Part shown: positions 10,113-20,810 of the stretch, one piece after another
Position numbering within the stretch: position 1 is the stretch's first letter
How the letters are laid out: every line of letters begins with the position of its first letter
NCBI GenBank assembly: GCA_029959085.1
Contig: JARWIR010000031.1
Span: 2,294,001 to 2,358,000 of the forward strand
DNA from: Nemophila menziesii
Taxonomy: Eukaryota > Streptophyta > Magnoliopsida > Boraginales > Hydrophyllaceae
Reading direction: 5' to 3'
DNA: 64,000 bases
Made by a program: the position numbers and the translations under genes
Notes under the pieces: model-generated
What the model was told of the DNA's origin: nothing
Database searches by the model: none
Seen by the model: only the letters and a program-made list of their open reading frames with translations

Positions 10113-13100
10113 GTATAGCTTCATGGAATGTAAGAGGGTTTAATGGCCTTCTTAGACAGTTGGATGTTAAAGATTTTGTGATTAGTAATAAAATTAAGCT
10201 TATTGGACTCCTTGAAACAAAAGTAAGGGTTCATAATAGCTTAAGGATAATAAGTGATCATTTCTCTCACTTGGAAATGATTCACAATTATAATAAATGT
10301 GATAGTGGAAGGATTTGGATAATGTGGGAAAAAAACTATGTAGAGGTGCTAAGGGTGTTTGAAACTTCTCAGATTATGTTTATTAAAGTCGAAATATTAC
10401 AATCAAATATTTCTTTCTATGTGGGATATGTGTATGCGAGTAATGATGATGATGAAAGAAAAGGGTTATGGAATGATATAGTTAATTTGAGTAATGATTA
10501 TGAGGTTCAGTGTATATGCTATACTGGTGATTTCAATGAGATTCTTAAAATTGAGGATAGATTGAATTGTGATACTATTCCTACTAGCTCTATTTTTTTA
10601 GCAAACTGTATTGAGGATGCTAATTTATATGAACACCAATATGCAGGTCAATACTTCACATGGACAAATAAGAATGATAGTGGGCAATTGCGCGCAAGTA
10701 AGATTGATAGAGTGTTTGTCAATACTAAATGGATGAACACATATCAATCAAATGCTATTATTGTGCCTCCCTCAACTTCTGATCACTGTGCAATAAAGAT
10801 ACTTATTGATGAAAAGGAAAAAGCTAGGCCTTGCTCTTTTAAATTTTTCAACATATGGACTAAGCATGAGAAGTTTAAAGATATTATTAAGAATATGTGG
10901 GATGCAGAGATTAATGGCAATATGATGTTTCAGCTTTGTATGAAGTTGAGATTGGTGAAAAGTGAGCTTAAAAAGTTTAACAACAAATACTTTAGAAGAA
11001 ATTCTGAAGATAGTGAAAACTTAAAATCTCAGCTTGAGGTTGTGCAAGTAAGAATAATGAAAGGAATTGCTAGTGATACTGATATATATGAGGAGAAAAT
11101 CCTTATTAAACAACTGGAGGTATCTGTAATTACTCATCATGAGGTTCTAAAACAAAAATCTAGAGCCTTGTTTATTAATGACTATGATATTAGTTCTGCT
11201 TATTATTACAGAATGATTAAAGGGAGGGTTGCAAAGAATTTTGTCTCTACTATCACTTGTGATGATGGAAGGATTTTAACTGAGCAAGAAGAGATTAAAA
11301 ATGAATTTGTCAGCTATTATAAGTCTTTACTTGGTATGGAGGAATGCAATCAAGAATTATGTTCTGTGGATACTATTAAAGCTATATTAAATAAAGCTGT
11401 CCCTGAAAATCTTATAGATGGCTTGATTGCCCCCATAACAGATAAAGAAATAAAAGATTCTTTGTTTGCTATGGGAGATGCGAAAAGCCCAGGGCCTGAT
11501 GGTTTCACTGCTTGCTTTTTTAAACAATCATGGGACATAATTGGTGATAGTTTCTGCTCAGCTATCAAACAAACCTTTGAATCAGGTAAAATCCTTAAAC
11601 AAATTAATGCGACAAATATTGTTTTGATTCCTAAAGAAAAGAATCCATCCTGTGTGAGAAAGTTCAGGCCTATATCATGCACTAATATTACATATAAAAC
11701 CATTTCTAGAGTTATTATGAATAGGCTAAAGAATGTGATGAGTTCCATAATATCTTTAAATCAAGGTGCCTATGTTAGTGGGAGGAATATAAGTGATAAT
11801 ATTCTTGTTGCGCAAGAAATTGTTACTGGCTATGAGAAGAAATCTATTAACTCTTCTTGTACCATTAACTTGGAATTGCAGAAAGCATATGATAGTGTAA
11901 ATTGCCAGTTTTTAATTAATACTCTTCATGCCTTAAAGTTTCCTGAAAAATTTATAAATTGGATACATATGTGTATAAGTACCCCTTACTACTCTATATG
12001 TATAAATGGAGATTCTTGTGGTTTTTTTAAAGGGAAGAGAGGGTTGAGGCAGGGAGATCCTCTCTCACCTTATTTGTTTGCAATATGTAAGGAGGTGTTC
12101 TCTATGTTATTTCATAAGGTTGCTCAGAACAAAAAAATTTACATTTCATAAAAAATGTAAGGAAATTAACCTGAATCACCTAGTATTTGCTGATGATGTT
12201 TTAATATTTATGAAAAGCAATAGTGGATCTGCTGGTGTGGTGAAGGAGGCCCTGAATTTATTCTCTAGATGCTCTGGATTAAACATAAATTTCACTAAAA
12301 GTGAATTATATTTTAGTGGAGGAGTAAATGAGAAAAGTAAAAGGGAGATATCTCAGATTCTTAACATTAAAATTGGAAGTTTGCCTGTTAGATACTTGGG
12401 CATTCCTTTAAACTCTAAAAAAATGAGTGTATCAGATGGGAATGTTTTAATTGAGAGGATTTGGCAAAGTGTTATGCATTGGAGCTCTAAAATGCTCTCC
12501 TATGCAGGTAGAGTTGAGTTAATAAGGGTGGTACTTATCAGTAAAATATTGTTTTGGAGCAGAGTATTCTTGCTTCCTAAACAAGTTATATATAAATTAA
12601 ATAAAAAACTATCAATGTTTCTCTGGGGCTCTAGTAATAATGCCCATGGTGCGAGAGTATCTTGGGCTAAAATTTGCAGTCCAAAAGAAGAAGGAGGGAT
12701 CAATATACCTAATATTGAATATCTGAATATATTTTGTGTATTATATAACTTTTGGAGGTTTTATTCTCATGAACAAAACCTATGGAGTAAATGGGTTAAT
12801 GTAAATATTTTAAAAAACAGATGCATCTGGAGTATTAGTCAAAAGAAGTATCACTCTTGGATGTGGAAACAGATGTTAAAGGTAAGAAAGTATGCCTTTG
12901 ACCTTATATATCATGAAGTGGGAAATGGTGAACTAACTTACATCATGTGGGACAAATGGGTGGATAAATGGATATTCAAGAAATTTTAGGGGTTAAAATA
13001 GATGAGACTAATATTAGCTGCAATAAAAAAGTGAAGGACTGTTTTGGTAGAGGAAGGTGGAGAATACCACCTAATATTGCGCAAATTGTCCCTAAAATAC

Positions 13101-13711
13101 AAGGAATTATACTCAATGATGCTAATGATAAGATTATCTGGACTGAGAGTATAAAAAACAAGTTTTCCTTTAAGAAAACTCTTATGAAAATCTCAGTACA
13201 TGAGCCTCAGGTTGAGTGGTTTGATATTGTATGGGCAAAAGCTTGTATTCCAAGGTGTTCATTTGTCTCTTGGCAAGTGGCAATGAGCAGGCTTCCTACT
13301 AAAGATAGGATGATGGAGTGGGGATTGAATATTAATCCTATTTGTCTGTTATGTGAAAAGGAAGATGAAAGTAATGAGCATGTGTTTGTTAACTGTAAAT
13401 TTTCAAATACTATACTTAGCCGATTATTAGCAGTTTGTGGCTTTAATACAAATATTAGTACTGTGGAGGACCTATTAGTGAAATTAAAAGTTGGAGCTAG
13501 TTTGGAAGTTATAAATGTTATTGGGCTTTGCGTAACTACTTACATTTATTTTGTATGGAATGAAAGAAATAGGCGTGAGCATGGAGAATATGCAACTAAT
13601 GAAGAAAGACTCTACAACAAAATTATAACATATATGGCTGTTAAACTTAAGGAGAGAAGGTTCAAGAATAGCAAAGTGAAGAAAGTTATTGAAGATTTAT
13701 GTAATAGTTAG
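10109..13711 (+). pseudogene. LINE ORF2: endonuclease, reverse transcriptase and C-terminal zinc domain, frameshifted
   Basis: The first segment (10109-12151) holds the APE-type endonuclease, which nicks target DNA. Its motifs WNVRG, LLETK, GDFNE, KIDRVF and SDH are all present. It also carries the first RT motifs: SPGPDGFTACFF, NQGAYVSGRNI, LQKAYDSV and GLRQGDPLSPYLF. A shift in the A-run near 12137 moves the frame to 12152-12989, which has FADDVLIF, YLGIPL and WSSKMLSYAGR. A second shift near 12970-12989 returns to the first frame, which ends with the zf-RVT domain (CLLCEKEDESNEHVFVNC) at 13711. In RT motif A the catalytic Asp position reads Glu (NLELQKAYD), which should impair polymerase activity. 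Two frameshifts mean no full ORF2 protein. Confidence 0.88.
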
Positions 13712-13866
13712 GCATTATTTCTATTATTGTAATGTCTCTATTTCATTCATGAAAGTTGTAATAGTTTATGGATAGGTGTTTAGGTGTTTGCTCATAATAA
13801 TTGAGTAAAAGTTGTAATGTTTTGACAGTTTGCTCTTCATTTAATAAATAGTTTGATTTGCCGATC

Positions 13867-13875
13867 AAAAAAAAA
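13867..13875 (+). other. LINE 3' poly-A tail
   Basis: A run of A at the end of the LINE is followed directly by the second copy of the 13-bp target duplication. An AATAAATA polyadenylation-like signal lies just upstream, near 13840-13850. Confidence 0.8.
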
Positions 13876-14090
13876 ATTACATCACCAATTAAATACATAA
13901 ATATAAAATTAAATTCAAAATATTATATCACCAAATAAATACATAAATATAAAATTAAAAGCATACAAAATATTACATCACCAAATAAATACATAAATAT
14001 AAAATTAAATGCATACAAAATATTACATCACCAAATAAATACATAAATATAAAATTAAATGCATACAAAATATTACATCACAAAATTAAT
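13876..14090 (+). repeat. Tandem 50-bp repeats, right part
   Basis: Four to five copies of a unit containing CCAAATAAATACATAAATAT lie here. The period is 50 bp (13931, 13981, 14031). This continues the array seen at 8530-8747, from which it was separated by the LINE. Confidence 0.85.
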
Positions 14091-14491
14091 ATATATCTCA
14101 TTTATGCATTTATTTCTCATACAATAATATATCATATATATATATATATATATTATATACAATTATAAGATTTTTCGAAATACATAGTGATACTATATAT
14201 TTAGCATTAACTATTCAATTGTAATCAAATAAAAAAGATGAAAAAAATTTTATAAAAGAAAAATACCTACTTTGTGCAAATTTAGACGGAGAAATTAATA
14301 ATTGAGGAGGTCCCACGTTGTTGAATGACCCGAAAAAGGTTTTCCACGTGTTGAAATACCTAGTAATTAATACTACTTAGCATTAACTACACAATTGTAT
14401 GCAAATAAAAGAATTTTGAAAGAGTTTTATAGAACAAAAAATACCTACTTTTGATTAACTTTAGATGGGGAAATTGATAATTGAGAAGGTC

Positions 14492-15625
14492 TGGTGGTCC
14501 TTTGTGTGTTCTAAAAATAATGCAAAAGTAATCGAACCACAACCGCAAGTGTACGGTTGTCCAAAGTAGTAATAATGATTCTAGGATCGTTCGCAGGAAT
14601 GGTTTGGTTAACTACAATGCTTATCGATTAATGAATGATTGCACTTATGAAAGCAAATAAAAGATATAATGATTGATTTGTTGGTTTTATAGTTTCTAAT
14701 ATGATTAAGACTAATATGAAAATGTAAATAAATGACAAAACGCAAATAATAAATAGCTAGACGCAAGAAAGGAAAGGCAGTACTCGAGAAATGCAAAGGA
14801 TCCTCCTAATTCTATTTTATCTCATGTACTTAAAGGATTTAGCTCATAATTAAAGGAAAAACAAATACGAAATTAAAAGACGAATTCATATTGTTTTACA
14901 GAATGAAACTAAAGAAAAACCTAATTCCGGAATTGAGTTAGCTGTGAGTTGGAGATATAGACCGTCTCTAGTTCTCTAGCTTTCTTGCTTCCTTCCTTTG
15001 ACTTCTCTCTGATGTTTTCTTTTGTAAAAAGTGAATTTTGTGTAAAATAGAAGTCAAAAGCCCCTTTTATACTTATAAATTCGGACCAGGCCTTTAGGTT
15101 ACTAATTAGATGAAAGAATAAAGGCCAAAGTCCATAATCTTAGCCCAAAATCCCGTAACTGCTGCACCACCTTCACTAAAACTGCTCTAGCCGATTCGTT
15201 ATAACTCTGATTGACCTCAAATCACTTGTTAAATTTCCGTAACTCGATAAGGAACATAATCTCTTCAAAGTTCAGCGGCTAAATCAACTCGTAAGTGCCT
15301 CGAAATCAGCAATCTTTGGCATGTTTCCAGATTTGTAGCTTCAAAATCTAATTCTTTTCGGGGTTTGTCTTCAAGGTTTGACTCCATATCGCGATCTTTG
15401 ACTTTCTTCTCAGATTTCTCTTCTAGCTAACATTCAAAACCTACAAAATTTTCACTAAAATACACAATATTACACGCAAAAGCTTAATAAATAGAAAATG
15501 CTAGAAATAAAAGAGGAAAAGTGGATTATTGCATATTTAGTCCAAAAGTCTATCAAAATGAACGAATAAACACAAAAAATGATGTCTCCCAAGGACATTA
15601 AATTAGAACATTTAGGGAGACATCA
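14492..15625 (-). repeat. 3' LTR of collapsed Athila
   Basis: The minus-strand LTR starts TGATGTCTCCC at 15625 and ends ACCA at 14492. The start carries the 11-bp inverted repeat seen in the other LTRs. It is shorter than the 1.56-kb LTR of element 2. Confidence 0.8.
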
Positions 15626-15684
15626 AGACCCCCAACTCAAACCTTTGTCGTCCCGACAAAGCAAAACAAAACAAAACGAAGGGG
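15626..15684 (-). promoter_or_regulatory. PPT and hairpin of collapsed Athila
   Basis: On minus, CTTTGTCG / CGACAAAG with loop GGA (15643-15661) is followed by the purine tract and the LTR. This is the only internal sequence left in the element. Confidence 0.75.
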
Positions 15685-16261
15685 TAGAAGTCAAAAGCCC
15701 CTTTTATACTTATAAATTCGGACCAGGCCTTTAGGTTACTAATTAGATGAAAGAATAAAGGCCCAAGTCCATTATCTTAGCCCAAAATCCAGTAACTGCT
15801 GCACCACCTTCATTAAAACTTCTCTAGCCCATTAGTTATAACTCCGATTGACCTGAAATCACTTGCTAAATTTCCGTAACTCGATAAGGAACATAATCTC
15901 TTCAAAGGTCAGCGGCTAAATCAACTCGTAAGTGTCTCGAAATCAGCAATCTTTGGCCTATTTCCAGATTTGCAGCTTCAAAATCTAATTCTTTTCGGGG
16001 TTTGTCTTCAAGGTTTGACTCCATATCGCGATCTTTGACTTTCTTCTCGGATTCCTCTTCTAGCTAACATTCAAATCCTACAAAATTTTCACTAAAATAC
16101 ACAATATTACGCGCAAAAGCTTAATAAATAAAAATGCTAGAAATAAAAGAGGAAAATTGGATTATTGCATATTTAGTCCAAAAGTCTATCAAAATAAACG
16201 AATAAACACCAAAAATGATGTCTCCCAAGGGCATAAAATTAGAACATTTAGGGAGACATCA
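15685..16261 (-). repeat. Partial 5' LTR of collapsed Athila
   Basis: The 577 bp repeat 15048-15625 nearly exactly. The part of the LTR beyond the word TAGAAGT is missing. That word also occurs in the internal region next to the PPT in element 2, so the break is at a 7-bp microhomology. Confidence 0.8.
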
Positions 16262-16419
16262 AGGTCCCACGTTGTTGATTGACCCGGGAAAGATTTTCCA
16301 CGTGTTGAAATAATATTTGATAATCACTTGTGGGGAAACATTGGGAGAGTTTTGAGAGAATAGTGGGGAAGTTGTAAAATAATGGGTGTTTGAGGATCCC
16401 AAAAAGAAACCCACTGTCA

Positions 16420-16779
16420 TAAATACGCGACATACATTAGCGACTATAAGAAATAGTCGCTAGTGATGCAAATGTCATCGTTATTAGTAACAAATAGCGA
16501 CTACATGAGGTAGTTGTAAAAAGACAACCTTCATTATCGACTACACAAAGTCGGTGGAAAAAAATAATTAAAAAATTAAAACAAGTAGCGACTACTTGTA
16601 TATTACTAACGACTACTTTATGTAGTCGAAAAAAACAAAACTTAAGTACGACTACTTTGTAGTCGAAAAAAATAAAAAGTAGTCGTTAACACGATGTAGT
16701 CGTTAGAGATATACTCTTTAGCGACTACATAAAGTAGTCGCAGAAACTTTAGTCGCGAGAAAGCTCGCGTGTAGTAGTG
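16420..16779 (-). repeat. CACTA subterminal repeats and terminal end
   Basis: At least ten copies of GCGACTAC/GTAGTCGC-like words occur in both orientations, several as palindromes such as GCGACTACATAAAGTAGTCG near 16720. The outermost bases on minus are CACTACTAC, followed by a GC-rich hairpin, CGCGAG-CTTT-CTCGCG (about 16752-16770). Confidence 0.85.
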
Positions 16780-16789
16780 AAAGTAAACC

Positions 16790-17110
16790 ACATCAATTTA
16801 TCGTACTAAAGGTATAAGTTTTCTTAATCTGGAATGCATATAGTTATTGTACAAATTAATTACATATAGCACATGACTGCTGGATGTGTAACATAAGGGC
16901 ACATTACAAATTAATTACCTAAACCACCAATATTTTCCTATAAAATAAATAATTCTATATAAACGAAGCACATATTCTTAAAAATAAAAATATTTACAAA
17001 TATAACATGACTTTTTAGTTTCTAAATGAACATAAATATAGATAAAATAACGACAAACGTCAAATATGAAGAAATTAAAGATGTAGTTTAGACTAGGTTT
17101 CTTATACTAT
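16790..17110 (+). repeat. Dispersed repeat block Y, copy 1
   Basis: About 300 bp align by eye with 57690-57990, with many substitutions and small gaps. It lies directly next to the CACTA end. In the other location it lies upstream of the hAT fragment, so it may be the 5' part of an old transposon. Confidence 0.55.
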
Positions 17111-19546
17111 TTTTTCTAAAAACTTCCTAGACACAACATGTGAGGACTTTAAACCTTCTTTTTGTATTACATACTATTTCTTTCCTACAAAATAAACACC
17201 AAAGATAAGTTTCACAACTAAAGCTTTGATGGACTTTAATCTACTATTCAAATCCAAACTTCAGATATTTGGCATCAAACTAGACTGGCTAAGTAGTAAT
17301 AATGACTACTATACTTATATGGCCTCAAACAATTAATGATTACATTTTTAGAATACACGTCCATTAATTAATAAATATTTCACAAATTTAAGTTTATGCA
17401 CTATTTTTGTGAATTCAACCTACTTCAAACAAGGTTCCCAATATAAATATATTTCATAAATATTTACTTCACATACTAGAGAATGATACCGTGTGATAGT
17501 GCTTGAGCAAAAGGTCAGTGATGAATCAATGATAGAAAATGAGGACAGATTCGAATTAGACGTGATTTTTTCCACAAAGAAAGATTCGAAACAAGTTTAT
17601 ATAAAGATTAATATTAATATTTTATAACTCTATTTTTAGTATCCTAAATAATATACTTATTAAATAAAAATAATTAAATAACTTTTATTATCAAAAGTTA
17701 CAACAAATATTGTATTATGAAATAAATAGAGTATAAAAGTTGGCCAAGAAAAATATATAATACAAAACTGGATTAAGAAATTATAAAAAAATTACTTTTT
17801 TCTTTTTAACTATTTTAAGTCTACCATAAACATGGTTGTATCCGCCATTGGGACTCAGGCTTGGAGTGTAATCTCTAGTAATAGCAAGCCAAATATGGTA
17901 AAAAAACAATGGAAATTTTTCATAACACCACAGAGACACTATACAAATAAAGAGAATCAACATGATAAATTGTTGGGCTACAAACTTCTATATTGCAAAA
18001 TATACAATTTCCACTTAACAACCCATTCATAAATGACTACAAAACAACCCATCTATACATGACCCTGCAATAACCCAATCATACATGTAAGCGTATTTTA
18101 AATTGATATATGATTTTGTGAATTGCTAATTTTTCTAGTTTGTTTCTATATAATCAATGCATAACGACACATCTAGAACATAACATCAATCTTTCGGTAA
18201 CATAACTAGGTCGTTCAATATCTTTGCAAGATTATCTTTTTCATTAGTTATCGAGGAATGAGCGTTGAAATTTTTTTAAATTTTGCCTCCACAATATTAC
18301 AACAACCTTAAACTCTAAAATCAATAAGTCTGTGTTTTTTTCATTGGTTCAACAAAAAAATGATGGTTTTGTCAATGATCCAAGTTGTTTAAAGACTAAC
18401 AGACCATTTATATAGGTTGCTAGGCAACAAATAACTATTTCTATATGTTTTGTCATTTTTTATGTATTGATAAAATGGTTGGTCTTCTTAGGAAAGTCGT
18501 AAGTATCCAAATCCTTTTGTCCAATCACTATTTTTGTAGGTGTATGAAAATTTTGTGAAAACAAACGTGTAGGCAATGAGGGCTACATCTTCCTTCTCCC
18601 AATATCATAACATGTACATACCATTTCTCGAATCAACCCACTATGTACTTCAAGTGTTGCTCTCCACGAGAAGAGAATTCAATTTTCCCTTACGAGAGTA
18701 TCTTGATATATGAATAATTAATCATAAGTGAGTAATGATTAAGAAAAGAATATTTTTATTTGTTATTTGTTATTTGAGAAAATCCTTTAAATTGTGTTGA
18801 TTCATGCCTTTTTTATCGACTTAGTTCTCGAATTTCGAAAGTAATGTGAATAGTTTTACTTTGGTTTTATCCCACCATTAGACGTCCCGTGCAAGGTCAT
18901 CTATATTTCATTACTATATTCCATGTGACCAATTTTTAGGGCATTTTGGATATTTTAATATATATTTAATAAATTTATAATTTTTATATTTTTTATTTGT
19001 TTATAATACCCCAAACATAATTTCACTTTTTTTTCAGAACACCCCTTTGATAAAATTCAATATATCTTCTGGATAGCTTTGTCCCCTACCACACCATCAT
19101 CTCGTTTTTCATAACCAAACCACACCAACAATCTCCATTCATATCTATTTCCCACGAACACAAAACAACTAACAAACAATATTTTTTGTTCCAATAATTA
19201 AAATCGCCACCGGTGTCTTTATCGAAGAACCAATTTAATTCAAATACTGTTTGAAAAAAAATCAATTCGGAGATTGTCAAATTCAAATATTTTTAAGTGG
19301 ATAAATTTTTATTATGGCGGAGAAGATGGCAGTCATGTGGGCGTTGTTTGGTATTCGAGAAGTATGACGTTTGATCATGGTTAAATAGAGATGTTGGTGA
19401 TGTATGTTGGTGGAAAACAATGGTGTTGAGGGTGGAGTAATGTTGATAAAGGTGGAAAAGATAGAGGACGGGTGGTGATGATGATTTTCAGGTTATCGTG
19501 TGATTTTTTTACTTATTTATTTATTTATTTTTATTTTTTTGGTTAC

Positions 19547-19640
19547 ATGGGTTCCGGGCTAGCATGCGCGCACCGACTTATCCCACGGAGATATACATGC
19601 CTCCCCATATATATTCTCATGGTAAATTAGAAATCGTGTG
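19547..19640 (+). mobile_element. SINE-like 5' fragment (Au-SINE-like)
   Basis: The stretch GGGTTCCGGGCTAGCATGCG, then a CGCACCGACTTATCCCACGG segment and ATACATGCCTCCCC, resembles the 5' half of Au-type plant SINEs from memory. A second, inverted copy is at 20240-20385. The copy is truncated and I cannot fix its ends. Confidence 0.5.
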
Positions 19641-20239
19641 ATTTGTTGATGATGAAAGCATAATGAGAAACATAGACGCCTATGGATGTGCGTATACAAG
19701 TGGATGATATGACGGGTGCTGAAATGGTTTCTAATATTGTAGTGGTGTTAGTGAGATAAAGTGTGGTGGGTTGTCGAAGGAATGGTGAAGGAAATGCTGA
19801 ATAATAGAAGGGGTAATCAATAATATATAGATAATTCTCCAACGGGTCTTGAAGACAACTCATATAGACCCATGCACTCCCACCTAATCCACTCTACTTA
19901 CTAAATGATACTAATAACATTTTATAGATTAATCTATTTTTCCCACTAACTATTATACAATTTAAAGTATTTTTAGCCATTATATATATTAATTGAATAC
20001 CGTAAACCCAAAAAATATACCACACCCACTCATTATCTATATATTTATGGTTTTTCCTGCTCATTCTCTTCTCTGTCTATTCTCTCTCCTCTACCCTGCA
20101 AAAGCTCTTTTTTTGGTCAATAAATATCCTACAAATGCTTCAACAATTAGATGTTAAAGGTTTATATTCAAGTTTCTCCAGTAATAGCATCATAGCTTAT
20201 CAATGTTTTCGAGCTCAATTCTTGTGCTTCAATATTCCA

Positions 20240-20385
20240 GTTCTGGCTCGAACCCCTCCTTGAACATGGGTAACCTAGTTCTGATTTACCTAGAAATATA
20301 CATGGGGAGGCATGTATATCCCCCGTGGGATTAGTCGTGGTGTGCGCAAGCAATCCCAGATCACCCATTAACCCAAAAAAAAAAA
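20240..20385 (-). mobile_element. SINE-like copy with B box (Au-SINE-like)
   Basis: On minus it begins in a T-run, then GGTGATCTGGGATTGCTTGC, ACGACTAATCCCACGGGGGA and CATGCCTCCCCATG, in parallel with the copy at 19547. A pol III B-box-like GGTTCGAGCC follows near 20255. Its orientation is opposite to the other copy. Confidence 0.5.
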
Positions 20386-20810
20386 CCTCGAAATCATTAA
20401 AAAGACAAGGTGGGAGCTTTTTGTTTTTGTGTTAATAATTCGTAATTTTTTATAATACTCGATGATTTTACGTTAGCAATCATTAGTTTTTTTGTATAAT
20501 TCATTAATCAATTGTAACTTTGTAATTTTTCGATTCTCAGTGATTTTTGTGTTAATATTCAATTATTTTGCGTCATACTCTATGTATTGTGTTTTATACT
20601 AAGTGATTGTGTGTTAATACTCCAATAACATAATTGATATCTAGTAAATTTATACGATAATAAGTGAATTTACTAAGTACTCAGTGAATTCAGTAAATTG
20701 ATTTTTAAGAGTACTCAATGAACTTATTGATTACTCGATAAATTTACGGAGTATGAGTATTGTTCTATAACATGAATGTTCTTAACTGATTTATCGAGTA
20801 CTTATGTTTT

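Larger units (their letters stand above)
8748..13875 (+). mobile_element. L1-type LINE, near full length
   Basis: This non-LTR retrotransposon has a short 5' UTR (8748-8906), ORF1, ORF2, a ~155-bp 3' UTR and an A-run at 13867-13875. A 13-bp direct repeat flanks it. ORF1 ends and ORF2 starts in an ATGA overlap at 10109-10112. ORF2 has two frameshifts and a substituted catalytic Asp, so it is inactive or nearly so. It is inserted in the tandem array of the CACTA element. Confidence 0.9.
14492..16261 (-). mobile_element. Collapsed Athila element (LTR + PPT + partial LTR)
   Basis: AGGTC duplicates flank the insertion (14487-14491 and 16262-16266). On the minus strand it reads: first 577 bp of an LTR (16261 to 15685), 59 bp of internal sequence containing the PPT and its hairpin (15684-15626), then a full LTR (15625-14492, ~1,134 bp). 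All coding sequence is gone. The two LTR stretches differ by about 3 percent by eye. The LTR belongs to the same family as element 2 (start TGATGTCTCCC, end CACAAAGGACCA). Confidence 0.88.
14200..16312 (-). repeat. Two ~175-bp tandem units in CACTA 5' region, split by an Athila insertion
   Basis: Unit 1 (about 14200-14370) and unit 2 (14378-14491, continuing at 16267-16312) share TTAGCATTAACTA, an AATACCTACTTT segment and the run GGTCCCACGTTGTTGA-TGACCC followed by TTTTCCACGTGTTGAAATA. The mini-Athila sits inside unit 2. CACGTG, a G-box-like word, occurs in both units and might be a promoter site of the transposase gene. Confidence 0.7.
7311..16779 (-). mobile_element. CACTA (En/Spm-type) transposon, 5' part
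   Basis: The right end at 16779 reads, on the minus strand, CACTACTACACGCGAG, a CACTA-type terminus, followed inward by ~360 bp rich in GCGACTAC and GTAGTCGC motifs. Such subterminal motifs are where the CACTA accessory protein binds. Further in come two tandem copies of a ~175-bp unit, a ~50-bp repeat array and a TNP2-type transposase gene broken off at 7311 by element 1. A LINE (8748-13875) and a mini-Athila (14492-16261) are inserted in it. The left end lies beyond the window or is lost. Confidence 0.8.
16780..20810. other. AT-rich DNA without recognisable genes
   Basis: I see no gene here. Bases 16790-17110 resemble 57690-57990 (block Y: shared words GGAATGCAT, AAATATAACATGACT, AAAGATGTAGTTTAGAC). 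The two SINE-like copies near 19547 and 20240 are listed separately. Short ORFs in this stretch show no family similarity. Confidence 0.6.

Noticed and set aside
11350..11748. 132-codon minus ORF
   Set aside because: Antisense shadow of LINE ORF2.
17781..18032. Short ORFs on both strands around 17.8-18.0 kb
   Set aside because: No family similarity, no splice or codon pattern. Treated as chance.
18950..20810. Direct-repeat array that might be CRISPR-like or a centromeric satellite
   Set aside because: Repeated words such as GAGTATTA and CTCAATGAA are irregularly spaced, without constant repeat or unique spacers. Plant low-complexity DNA.
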